This document shows, piece after piece, positions 16,137-23,936 of a stretch of 35,863 nt of DNA. Source of the DNA: UBA2266 sp964406945 (GTDB lineage: Bacteria; Planctomycetota; Phycisphaerae; Sedimentisphaerales; Anaerobacaceae); the NCBI GenBank assembly GCA_964406945.1, contig CAYOTO010000035.1, positions 1 through 35,863 on the forward strand, in the 5' to 3' direction. A program made the position numbers and the translations under genes. Within the stretch, counting starts at the first letter, position 1. Each line of letters opens with the position of its first letter. A model generated the notes under the pieces. That model ran no database searches. It had not been told where the DNA came from and saw only the letters and a program-made list of their open reading frames with translations.

Positions 16137-17918
16137 ATGCCTAAGAATAAGGATAAAGACCTGCTGGCAAAAGTCAGTGATATTTCGACCGACAGCGAGT
16201 TCTTTTCGCCTGTGCCCAGCGGGTACAGAAGGGGCGCGACAAAATACTGCTTCGTAGTCGGCACGGTTATGAGCGGACTAGGCAAGGGCATATTCTCTTC
16301 CTGTCTGGCCAAACTGATGAAAGACAAGGGCATGAAGGTGGCTCCGATCAAGCTGGAGGGTTATCTGAACATCGATTCGGGCACGCTGAATCCTTTCAGG
16401 CACGGTGAGGTCTTCGTGCTGGACGACGGCATGGAATGCGATATGGACCTGGGCACTTATGAGCGAATGCTCGACCAGGACGCCAGCAAGTACAATTTCA
16501 CCACCAGCGGTCAGATATTCAGTTCGGTGCTCCACAAGGAACGCCACGGCGATTATCTCGGCAGGGATGTGCAGATGATTCCGCACGTTACAGGCGAAGT
16601 GAAACTAAGACTTCGCGAACTGGCCGCCCGCACCAAAGCTGACATTGTGTTCGTCGAGATCGGAGGCACTGTCGGCGACCTGGAAAACGCCTACTATATG
16701 GAAGCCATGCGGGAGCTGGCATACGAAGAGGGGCCCAACAGCAGTTGTTTTGTTGCCCTGACCTACATCATGGAGCCCAAGACGCTCGGCGAACAGAAGT
16801 CCAAAGCCGCTCAGTTGGGCATAAAACAGTTGATGCAGCTCGGAATTCAGCCCGATATCATCGCCTGTCGAGCCGGCAGCCCCGCCACCGAAACGGTGCG
16901 CCAGAAGATAAGCGTCTACTCGAATGTGCCTTTCGAGCGTGTTGTAAGCCTGCCTGATTCCACCAGCATCTACAAAATACCCGCCATGCTGCGTGAAGTC
17001 GGCCTGGACTTCGAAGTGGCGAGACTGCTCAAGATAGAAGACCGGATAAACCTTCGCCATGAACGTCAGGCATGGGCAAAATGGTGCGATTTTACCGACA
17101 GAATAGGAAAGGCCACCAAAAAGGTGTCTATCGGCATGACCGGCAAGTATACTTCGGTCCGAGACAGTTATGCTTCGATAATAAACTCGCTGGAACACGC
17201 CGGCCTGGCGCTCGGCGCCGATGTGGAGATCAAATGGATCGACACTACCGACATAACCGACTCGAACGTCGCCGAGCATCTCGCGGCAGTAGACGGAATT
17301 ATAGTTCCGGGCGGATTTGGGACCAGAGGAGCCGAGGGCAAGATTTCGTGCGTAAAACACGTTCGCGAAAATAATATACCGTATCTGGGCATCTGCTTCG
17401 GCTTCCAGATGGCCGTCATCGAATTCGCCCGCAATGTCTGCGGCCTGAAGAAAGCAAACAGTACCGAAATAGAGCCCAGTTGTCCCGAGCCTGTGATCGA
17501 TGTACTGCCCGAGCAGAAAGAAATCGAAGGACTCGGCGGAAATATGAGACTGGGCGGCAGGGATATTGCCGTTAAACGCGGTACACAGGCATACAGCCTT
17601 TTCGGCGAAAAAGAGACGGTCCGGATGAGGTTTCGCCACCGCTACGAGGTCGATCCGCGTTATCTCGACCAACTCGAAGAGGCGGGAATGGTCTTCTCGG
17701 GCAAGGCCCCGGACTTCCCTATCATGCAGATACTGGAGTTGCCTTCACAGCCGTTCTTCATGGGCACTCAGGCCCATCCGTGTCTCACATCGCGGCCGCT
17801 CAAGCCTCAGCCTATGTTTTTGGGCCTGGTAGCCGCTGCAATGAAGCAGAAATATGCAGACGAGAATCTGCCCGAGGCTATAGAGGCAACCAGGAAAGCC
17901 TCCGGCGTGCCGGCGTGA
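16137..17918 (+). CDS. pyrG: Divergent CTP synthase with altered glutaminase triad
   Basis: 593 residues, about 50 longer than E. coli PyrG, with roughly 35 extra N-terminal residues. The ATG at 16137 has AAGGGG 9 bases upstream; the GTG at 16128 is less likely. The enzyme aminates UTP to CTP. Synthetase half: GTVMSGLGKG P-loop, IKLEGYLNIDSGTLNP (usual form KLDPYINVDPGTMSP), DDGMECDMDLG with the Mg2+ Asp, and EIGGTVGDLE with the Mg2+ Glu. Glutaminase half: PGGFGTRGAEGK and nucleophile C420 in LGICFGFQ are normal. The triad region is AHPCLTSRP where the family has FHPEFTSRP: H547 is kept, but the Glu two residues later is C549. Glutamine hydrolysis may be altered, or another acid may substitute. 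It is the only pyrG seen here. Confidence 0.93.
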   Translation: MPKNKDKDLLAKVSDISTDSEFFSPVPSGYRRGATKYCFVVGTVMSGLGKGIFSSCLAKLMKDKGMKVAPIKLEGYLNIDSGTLNPFRHGEVFVLDDGMECDMDLGTYERMLDQDASKYNFTTSGQIFSSVLHKERHGDYLGRDVQMIPHVTGEVKLRLRELAARTKADIVFVEIGGTVGDLENAYYMEAMRELAYEEGPNSSCFVALTYIMEPKTLGEQKSKAAQLGIKQLMQLGIQPDIIACRAGSPATETVRQKISVYSNVPFERVVSLPDSTSIYKIPAMLREVGLDFEVARLLKIEDRINLRHERQAWAKWCDFTDRIGKATKKVSIGMTGKYTSVRDSYASIINSLEHAGLALGADVEIKWIDTTDITDSNVAEHLAAVDGIIVPGGFGTRGAEGKISCVKHVRENNIPYLGICFGFQMAVIEFARNVCGLKKANSTEIEPSCPEPVIDVLPEQKEIEGLGGNMRLGGRDIAVKRGTQAYSLFGEKETVRMRFRHRYEVDPRYLDQLEEAGMVFSGKAPDFPIMQILELPSQPFFMGTQAHPCLTSRPLKPQPMFLGLVAAAMKQKYADENLPEAIEATRKASGVPA

Positions 17919-17944
17919 GCGTAAACAGATGATGACCCGACCGC

Positions 17945-17989
17945 CCGTCAAGGATGGCTACAGAGTGAATGCTCTGGAACTTCTGACGG
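17945..17989. other. Hairpin between convergent pyrG and lipoprotein genes
   Basis: CCGTCA (17945-17950) pairs with TGACGG (17984-17989), and inside it CAGAG (17961-17965) pairs with CTCTG (17972-17976). It occupies the 79-base space between two convergent stop codons and could end transcription both ways, but neither side has a proper T-tract. Confidence 0.35.
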
Positions 17990-17997
17990 TAGCGGTT

Positions 17998-18474
17998 CTA
18001 ATTCTGTTTTGAATCTGCTTGAGTGCTGTCCGCTTCGGCATCGTCGGGCGAATCTTCTGACTTTTCGGGCATGGTCGGGCTTGCGCCCTGGAGTGCTTCC
18101 AATTGCGCCTTCAATGCAGCGTTCTCCGCCTGCAGCTTAGCATTTTTGGCCATGACAACCGCAAGGACTGACTGAACTTCCTTCTCGACTCCCTTATCCG
18201 CCTGCTCCTTCCACCTTTGAGCACGCTCCTGGGCCTGGGCAATCAACTCATCCTTTGCCTGTAATTCTTCAGCATGCTCGGCCTTGAGCTTCTCAATCTG
18301 CTGGTCGCGTTTGGCCAGTTTACGCCGAAGATCCATGTTTTCGGCCGCGATGAGCCTGTGTTTCTTCACATTGCCGATCTCCGGGTCCTGGCTTTGCTGG
18401 TCCTGGCAGCCCGTAACCGCCATCAAGGCAACACAAAAACCCGCGACGCATACAATTCGAGCAACCCTGGTCAT
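17998..18474 (-). CDS. Coiled-coil lipoprotein, function unknown
   Basis: 158 residues from the ATG at 18474, chosen because AAAGGA lies 7-8 bases upstream; the ATG at 18480 is too close to that site. A signal peptide with lipobox AVTGC places the lipidated Cys near residue 23. Residues about 35-130 are a long charged helix with repeated heptad-like Leu/Ala positions (KLAKRDQQIEKLKAEH, then KNAKLQAENAALKAQLEAL), a strong coiled coil. The tail (about 131-158) is acidic and Ser/Asp-rich. It may be a periplasmic spacer or envelope-associated protein. No enzymatic domain is visible. It follows mtnP on the same strand with a 125-base gap and may have its own promoter. Confidence 0.8.
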   Translation of the reverse strand: MTRVARIVCVAGFCVALMAVTGCQDQQSQDPEIGNVKKHRLIAAENMDLRRKLAKRDQQIEKLKAEHAEELQAKDELIAQAQERAQRWKEQADKGVEKEVQSVLAVVMAKNAKLQAENAALKAQLEALQGASPTMPEKSEDSPDDAEADSTQADSKQN

Positions 18475-18599
18475 ATTCATATCCTTTCCAGTAACTTCTC
18501 CTGCCCGCTGTGATTCGCACTCAGCATAACGCTTTTCCAGGTAGTATCAAGCCTGTCTCGGCATTCGGCATTCCACAAGGCGCCGACGATTTCGTCCAA

Positions 18600-19475
18600 T
18601 CAATCGAAAAGAACACCCAAATCCCTCTTTTCCTCTGCAGTTATGTGATCCGGAGCGGTCCAGACGGCCAATTCCAGACTCTTTCTGCATCCGCACTGGT
18701 CATTGTGGAGGTCCCTATCGCTTCTCAAGACCGCCTCGATTAATTTCAGACAATTGTCCGTGGCGTGTTTGAGATTAGCCATGATCTCTTCGAGCAGTGT
18801 CTGCTTCTGTTTGTCCGTTTCGTGAGGCTTCCAGCAGTCGTAGTCGCTCGCAAGGGCTACGAGGCTGTAGCACATTTGGGCTTCGCGGGCGAGTTTCGCT
18901 TCCGGCATTGCGGTCATGCCGACCACATCGCAGCCCCAATGTCTGTGCATGATAGATTCGGCTTTCGTGGAGAACTGCGGCCCTTCCATGCAAACGTACG
19001 TGCCGTCCACGTGCGTCCGCACCTCAACGCCGATACCAACCTCATAAAGCTTTTCAGCCAGCCGGGAGCAAACCGGTTCGGCCATTTCGCAGTGAACCGC
19101 CCCCATGCGGTCAAAAAAGCTGCTCTGACGTCTGTAGGTCCTGTCGATGAACTGATCGACTACGACCAGGTCTCCCGGGTTGATTTCTTCGTTGAGCGAG
19201 CCTACCGCGCCGCTGGCGATTAGAGTGCGACAGCCGAGTTTCTTCAGCGCGAAGACATTTGCCGCGTAAGGCACCCACGTAGGGTTCAACGAATGACCTT
19301 TTCCGTGCCGGGCAATGAATGCAACCTTCCTTGAGCCGATCTTGCCCATCATTACCGGCCCGCTGGGTTTGCCGAACGGTGTATCGACCTCTTCGAAATG
19401 TTCGCCTCCGAGCATCTGTTCGAGTGCGTCGCCAAGCCCCGTTCCTCCGATTAAACCGATGATTTCATCCGCCAT
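18600..19475 (-). CDS. mtnP: 5'-methylthioadenosine phosphorylase family protein
   Basis: 291 residues. It phosphorolyses methylthioadenosine (or a related purine nucleoside) to adenine and a ribose phosphate, in methionine/purine salvage. Family motifs in order: GLIGGTGLGD (phosphate loop), RHGKGHSLNP (usual RHGxGHxxxP), ASGAVGSLNEE, CMEGPQFSTKAES, and GMTAMPEAKLAREAQMCY with the downstream SDYDCW Asp pair that binds the base. SDYDCW, rather than the Asn of guanine/inosine-specific enzymes, supports a 6-aminopurine substrate. The C-terminus (about 255-291) is longer than usual and Cys-containing. A GGGAT-like ribosome site precedes the ATG at 19475. No other methionine-salvage gene is nearby. 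Confidence 0.9.
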   Translation of the reverse strand: MADEIIGLIGGTGLGDALEQMLGGEHFEEVDTPFGKPSGPVMMGKIGSRKVAFIARHGKGHSLNPTWVPYAANVFALKKLGCRTLIASGAVGSLNEEINPGDLVVVDQFIDRTYRRQSSFFDRMGAVHCEMAEPVCSRLAEKLYEVGIGVEVRTHVDGTYVCMEGPQFSTKAESIMHRHWGCDVVGMTAMPEAKLAREAQMCYSLVALASDYDCWKPHETDKQKQTLLEEIMANLKHATDNCLKLIEAVLRSDRDLHNDQCGCRKSLELAVWTAPDHITAEEKRDLGVLFD

Positions 19476-19508
19476 ATATCGATCCCGTTAACCTGTCTGT
19501 TAATCTGA

Positions 19509-19522
19509 GCAGGTACACCTGC
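19509..19522. promoter_or_regulatory. Perfect inverted repeat in the mtnP leader, possible operator
   Basis: GCAGGT-AC-ACCTGC, six-base perfect arms with a 2-base centre, 9 bases downstream of the predicted mtnP transcription start and 34 bases before its ATG. It could be an operator for a dimeric regulator; a 2-base loop makes an RNA hairpin less likely. No regulator gene is adjacent. Confidence 0.35.
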
Positions 19523-19538
19523 ATGCCGCAAAGTCGGT

Positions 19539-19567
19539 ATAGTATCGCCAAACACCGCCTTTGACAA
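19539..19567 (-). promoter_or_regulatory. mtnP promoter candidate
   Basis: Minus strand: TTGTCA (19567-19562), 17-base spacer, TACTAT (19544-19539). Leader of about 56 bases to the ATG at 19475. Confidence 0.5.
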
Positions 19568-19615
19568 TCTTTTTAGGCCTTGCCAAGCAAAAAGCCGCCC
19601 TGACGCGCAATTGGC

Positions 19616-19643
19616 TTGACTGATGCGGCCGGCTGAGCATAAT
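19616..19643 (+). promoter_or_regulatory. Promoter of the TIGR04076-family gene
   Basis: TTGACT (19616-19621), 16-base spacer, CATAAT (19638-19643). Predicted start near 19650, about 33 bases before the ATG, leaving room for the AGGAGA ribosome site. It diverges from the mtnP promoter, with the two -35 boxes about 50 bases apart. Confidence 0.6.
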
Positions 19644-19682
19644 AGCAACTGTTTTGATTTTCTTTACAGGAGACCGGTTTAC

Positions 19683-19997
19683 ATGGATATTGTTGTAACA
19701 GTCAAGGATATCAAGGGCAACTGCCCTACTTATAACGTCGGGGATTCATTTGTTCTCAAGGCGGGCTATCAGCTCGTAAGCGATAAACCCGTGTGCATGC
19801 ACGCACTGGGCTCACTTATGCCCTACTACAATGCACTTCGCGTCTCCGAACCCGAGCGATGGGGTCTCGAAGGCAAAGAGGACAAGAGCAAGGCCTACAT
19901 CCAGTGCCCGGATGCGGTCAACTTCACCGGCGGCGGCACCGTAACCTTCGAAGTAGCCGCGGTTAAGAGCACCCAGGCAACCACCCCCTGCGGATAG
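19683..19997 (+). CDS. TIGR04076 family small protein
   Basis: 104 residues. The ATG at 19683 follows AGGAGA by 9-10 bases; upstream in-frame residues lie in the promoter. The sequence has the pattern I associate with TIGR04076: V-V-KDIKGNCPTYNVGD near the N-terminus, CMHALGSLMPYYNAL in the middle, then IQCPDAVNFTGGGTVTFEV. The conserved Cys (ring at positions about 18, 39, 78) and His could bind metal, but the family has no established function. The last residues (VKSTQATTPCG) extend slightly past the usual end. It is transcribed away from mtnP and appears to be a single-gene unit. Confidence 0.8.
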   Translation: MDIVVTVKDIKGNCPTYNVGDSFVLKAGYQLVSDKPVCMHALGSLMPYYNALRVSEPERWGLEGKEDKSKAYIQCPDAVNFTGGGTVTFEVAAVKSTQATTPCG

Positions 19998-20169
19998 AGA
20001 GAGGCGAAGGCAAGGCGGATTCGCAATTACCCTCTAACGGCAGTGGCACTGGTTCGTTTGGCTGGGCGCCATTGATATCCGAAGATGGAACTCCAATCCA
20101 CCCTCCGCCCGAGAGGAAAACCCGGAAAATGGACGAGACCCCTGTAATTCCCGCGAGGAACAATCTCTC

Positions 20170-20985
20170 ATGGCAAACGCACACGACCAAGCTGAAAATG
20201 AGTCGTTCATATTGACCAACTTCCTTGATGTGGCTTGTCTAACACCTAGTAGCATTCATAGGGGCCCAAGTCTAGATGGAAACAGTAATCCAGACTTTGT
20301 TGTGTGCATTGAAGGTAAGCAAGTAGGGATAGAAGAAACAACATATTACAGACAGCAGCGGGTCGATGAATTGCGACCGCGCCAGGCGACGGAGAGTGCT
20401 TGGGACGATCTCAGGAAAGTTATCGCGAGGACTAAGCACCGGCATAAGGAGCTTGAGGAAATTCATGCGTCAATCAGTTTCAGGAACTTTCGCCTTCCAC
20501 CACCAAGAGAACATGAGGCGTTTGCAGATGAATTGGTCGGGTTTGCTGTACAAGAACGCCATGCACTTGAAAATGTTTTCCATCGTTTCACGAAATTCGG
20601 CGGTCAATACCGATTATTAAATGGATACATCGAATATGCTGAAATCCGGCAAGCTGGCTGCAAAGTATTGTACTGGGACTGGCGCCACAACGCAGAACAC
20701 GTGGGGCTTAAGGAAGACGAGTTGCTGGATATCATCAAAACCAAGACAGTCAGACATGTGAGGGCAGAGTTTGATGAGAACTGGCTCCTGATTACTTCCC
20801 GTACGGAGACATCACAACAGATGGGACCATTATCTGCCGAGAAGTTGAATGGATTTGAGAATGTTCGCCATGCGTTGGCTAATGGCCCATTTGACAAAGT
20901 ATACATTTACGACTATACGCGCAGGAAGGTTGTTTGCTGGAGTGCCGTATTAGAAGGATGGACGTTGTTGACAGATGGGGCTTAG
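20170..20985 (+). CDS. Orphan protein with PD-(D/E)XK-like motif
   Basis: 271 residues. GAGGAA lies about 12 bases before the ATG at 20170. I do not recognise the family. Near residues 38-55 is NPDFVVCIEGKQVGIEETTYYR: a Pro-Asp followed about ten residues later by IExT. Restriction-endonuclease-fold proteins show this PD...(D/E)xK spacing in degenerate form. The rest is mixed alpha/beta with many His/Arg and a DWRHNAEH segment near residue 174. No signal peptide or membrane segment, so probably cytoplasmic. Codon use and base composition are visibly less G/C-rich than the flanking genes (many A/T-ending codons), suggesting horizontal acquisition. No methylase or second nuclease subunit is adjacent. 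Nuclease role is inference only. Confidence 0.7.
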   Translation: MANAHDQAENESFILTNFLDVACLTPSSIHRGPSLDGNSNPDFVVCIEGKQVGIEETTYYRQQRVDELRPRQATESAWDDLRKVIARTKHRHKELEEIHASISFRNFRLPPPREHEAFADELVGFAVQERHALENVFHRFTKFGGQYRLLNGYIEYAEIRQAGCKVLYWDWRHNAEHVGLKEDELLDIIKTKTVRHVRAEFDENWLLITSRTETSQQMGPLSAEKLNGFENVRHALANGPFDKVYIYDYTRRKVVCWSAVLEGWTLLTDGA

Positions 20986-21234
20986 CCTGTTCGCGAATGT
21001 ATTCAAAGAGAGAAGGGGAAGTTCCAGCTTCAGGATCGGTTTTTTGTGTCCTAGAAGGAATTGCAGCGAAGGCTCGGGGCAGAGCGCCCATATCCCAGAG
21101 ACCCGCAGTACATCATAATATGCCACTCAATCTGGCGACCCTGTAAGTCAAGTAGTTCCTAAACCCTTCCATGACAAAGACTTATCCACAACAGTGACAT
21201 AGCCCTCCAAGCGGCTCTTTCACCCTTTATCCTG
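20986..21234. other. Gap without recognisable gene after the orphan gene
   Basis: About 250 bases of relatively A/T-rich sequence like that of the preceding gene. Short frames exist but none has a ribosome site or recognisable protein. It may be the remaining part of an acquired segment. No terminal inverted or direct repeats were seen by eye. Confidence 0.4.
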
Positions 21235-21264
21235 AAAATCAACTCCGGGCTTTAGGCCGGGTTG
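21235..21264 (-). terminator. Probable terminator of the lyase-symporter-secreted protein operon
   Basis: Minus strand: CAACCCGG pairs with CCGGAGTTG (one bulged A) around a short loop, followed by ATTTTC. It begins 6 bases past the stop at 21270. The T-tract is short, so efficiency is doubtful. Confidence 0.5.
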
Positions 21265-21269
21265 TAGGG

Positions 21270-23933
21270 CTATTTTGACAATTCTATGCGGGTTCGGCCC
21301 TTCAGTTCCAGTATAAGCCAGCCTCGATCGGCATGGTAGCGGCTCTCTTCTGTGCCTGTGATTTGCCGGGGGTTTCTCTTGACGCCTGAAATTACACAGT
21401 GGTAGCTTTTGTCGCCCCAGCCGTCGAGAGTGAACGCTGCCGACGAGTCGGTTTCCTCGATGTCGTCGATTCTGCAGGGAGCGTGTATAAAGAAGCCGGA
21501 CCGAGGCAACTTCTTCAGATCGTAGAGTTTACCCCGGCCGTAGGCTTCGGGCAGGTGCGCCTGGACGGTTCCCGGGTTGATCGCCGGGCCGTCGCTGACC
21601 TGCGGCCGAAGCAGGAAATAGTCCGGCAGCAGGCCGACGCGGTCTTTGTCGCTGCGGGGCCAGGTCATCTGGAGACCCGCTATTGTTATGCCGTCCGCAA
21701 GCTGTTTCCACGGCCCGGAATCGTCGTACTCGGCCAGGAGCTGCAGCGCCGAGGCATAAACCAGGCCGCACCACTGGACCGGCTGACCGAACCATACCGG
21801 CGCCTGCCAGTTGGTCGCGCCCAGAACCGCAATTGTCGCATACGAGCCGATCGGCCCGTCCACCGGTTTGTCCAGATACACAAAAGGAACGCCCGTCCAC
21901 GCCCAGTATCGGGCCTGTTCCAGATACCGCTGTTCGCCTGAAATGATATAACCGAGCGTATAGGCCTTGACCATGTGAGCCGAAGCTAGAATGTCGGGCG
22001 TGTGCAGCGGTACTTCCCAGGTCTGAGCGCCCCTGGGGACCGTGTTGGCGTAGGCAGCGGTCTGCTTGTCCAGAAGGTCCCATGCTCTTTCGATAAGTTC
22101 GTCATCGCCTGAGAGCGCCGCCCCTTCCAGAACCGCCACCAGGCTGCGTCCGCCGAGGCCGTTGGCGTGATCGGCGAAATGCGTCCGCCCGTAGTCCACG
22201 TTTTGCGGTTTGTAGTGCTTTATGCCGCCAGCGTCGAAGCCGCTCAGTTGGGAAAACGCCGAATTGCGCGCCCACTCGAGAAACTCCCGCGTGCGTCCGA
22301 AGACGAACGGCGCCGAATACAATCTGGCGTGCGAAATCGCACTGGTATACGGATCGCCTTCGTTTACTTTGCTCAGCCCGAGGTCTGTCAGCCTTTCGAG
22401 TCTCGCCGCCAGGACCGAATCTCTGGTCTGGTTTGCAAGATAATCGATATACATGCAGGCGTCGGCCGCCGGCCCGGCGCGAAAATTGTCGCCCCAGACC
22501 GCGTGGCGGAACAGACCGTTTTCATTTATTCTCGAGTCAAGCCAGCCGTAGCCGAGGAGATTGACGGCTCCGTAGAATCCTCCTTCGAATTCAGGCAGCG
22601 CCGGCAGGGGGTTCAGCTTCAGGTATTGTTGAACGGCTGGAATGATCGTTCTGCCCCTGCCGCCGATTATCGTAAACGCCGCTTTGACTGACTCCCCGGC
22701 CTTGATTTCGAACGGTGCATGTGCCGCAAACTCGTTCTCGAAACGCAGGGCCCCCACCGCTGGCGCCGAAAGGGCCATAAGATGCGCACCCGAGTCGTAC
22801 ACCCTGTCCGGTGAATCGAACGTGGCGGCAATCATCTCGGAAGGCTCCCAGACCAGCCCTATATAGTCGCGTCCGTGCGATACAGCCATCATCGGGAAGG
22901 TAATCTTGACCGGATCCGGGGTTCTTCTGATGTGGTTAGGGGCTGCTATGTCCGCTTCACTGCTGGATGGCTCATCGCACAGGTACTCGAGCCCGGGCAG
23001 CACTCCCTGGTATTTGGAGCGGCCGAACGTGCCTAGTCCCGGAAACATCGTGAGCCACGGCAGATGGACAACTTTGCGGTCGGCATCGGCATTAATCTGA
23101 ACTTCGACGGCGATTGAGCCTTTCACCCGGCCGGGCATGATGCTTTTGACCAACTTCCATTCACCCCCCTGCCGATCGGTTAAAGTGGCGGTTACCACCG
23201 ACTCGGTTCCATTCTGCTCGATCTTCGCTGAAGTATCCTGCAGATTCAGCCATTGAACCTCATCGCCGAGCATTATACCGATTACTTCGCTCGAATATCC
23301 TGCGGCCATTTCCCGGCCCGCCAGTTCAATCGCGAAGCCCCCCCACCGGGTTGTTCTCTGCTCATAGCTCAGCGTGCCGGACTGTACTGAAGCCCGCGGC
23401 TTATTCCCGGCCGGTCTTTCAGGTCTTTCGAACTTCGGCAGCTTGATCTCGCCTATGGTCTCCACAGTTACGGATTTTATGACCACAGTCGCATCCCTGG
23501 TGGACGGATCGATGCGAAAACGGGTTCTTTTGCCCAGAGGAGCGTTCACAATCAGCGAGTAATCCCGCCACTGGCCGGCGCGGACCTTAAAAGGTACGAA
23601 TCTTCCGGCCACGAAACCGCGCCCGTAGAACATGACCGCGTTCTGGTCAAACTCCGATTTCATTCGGATTGTTACTCGGGTCAGGCCGGAGCCGGGCAGG
23701 TCCACGGGCGGGCCCTCGATCCACGGGTCGTTGCCAACGGCTTCGACCACCAGCCCCCGCGGCGTTACTTCGAGGCTCTCGACCATCTGATTGCCGATCC
23801 AGCCGTGCGTGCCCGTAGTGAAATCCCATTTTATAATGGCATCAGCTCCGGCTTGTCCTGCTCCGGCCAGAAGACATAGCACCGCACTGAAAACGAAAAG
23901 TGATTTACGCCTGGTAAATTTGCACAAGAGCAT
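21270..23933 (-). CDS. Large secreted protein, probable glycan-active enzyme of unknown family
   Basis: 887 residues. AAGGAG lies 8 bases before the ATG at 23933, inside the end of the symporter gene (stop at 23937), so translation is probably coupled. Residues 1-31 are a signal peptide. Residues about 33-165 look like a beta-sandwich with WDFTTGTHGWIG at the start, a pattern common in carbohydrate-binding modules. About 190-440 is a second beta-rich region. About 470-780 is helical and rich in aromatics and acids (AVWGDNFRAGPAAD, DYGRTHFADHANGLGG), like an alpha/alpha-toroid of glycosidases and lyases. The C-terminal ~100 residues are again beta. I cannot name the family or catalytic residues. 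Operon context (lyase plus Na+ symporter) suggests it releases the substrate that the other two import and cleave. Confidence 0.8.
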   Translation of the reverse strand: MLLCKFTRRKSLFVFSAVLCLLAGAGQAGADAIIKWDFTTGTHGWIGNQMVESLEVTPRGLVVEAVGNDPWIEGPPVDLPGSGLTRVTIRMKSEFDQNAVMFYGRGFVAGRFVPFKVRAGQWRDYSLIVNAPLGKRTRFRIDPSTRDATVVIKSVTVETIGEIKLPKFERPERPAGNKPRASVQSGTLSYEQRTTRWGGFAIELAGREMAAGYSSEVIGIMLGDEVQWLNLQDTSAKIEQNGTESVVTATLTDRQGGEWKLVKSIMPGRVKGSIAVEVQINADADRKVVHLPWLTMFPGLGTFGRSKYQGVLPGLEYLCDEPSSSEADIAAPNHIRRTPDPVKITFPMMAVSHGRDYIGLVWEPSEMIAATFDSPDRVYDSGAHLMALSAPAVGALRFENEFAAHAPFEIKAGESVKAAFTIIGGRGRTIIPAVQQYLKLNPLPALPEFEGGFYGAVNLLGYGWLDSRINENGLFRHAVWGDNFRAGPAADACMYIDYLANQTRDSVLAARLERLTDLGLSKVNEGDPYTSAISHARLYSAPFVFGRTREFLEWARNSAFSQLSGFDAGGIKHYKPQNVDYGRTHFADHANGLGGRSLVAVLEGAALSGDDELIERAWDLLDKQTAAYANTVPRGAQTWEVPLHTPDILASAHMVKAYTLGYIISGEQRYLEQARYWAWTGVPFVYLDKPVDGPIGSYATIAVLGATNWQAPVWFGQPVQWCGLVYASALQLLAEYDDSGPWKQLADGITIAGLQMTWPRSDKDRVGLLPDYFLLRPQVSDGPAINPGTVQAHLPEAYGRGKLYDLKKLPRSGFFIHAPCRIDDIEETDSSAAFTLDGWGDKSYHCVISGVKRNPRQITGTEESRYHADRGWLILELKGRTRIELSK

Positions 23934-23936
23934 TCA

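Noticed and set aside
16605..17672. 355-residue minus-strand frame opposite pyrG
   Set aside because: Shadow of a GC-rich coding gene.
20934..21146. 70-residue plus-strand frame after the orphan gene
   Set aside because: Overlaps the end of the orphan gene out of frame, no ribosome site, composition not protein-like.
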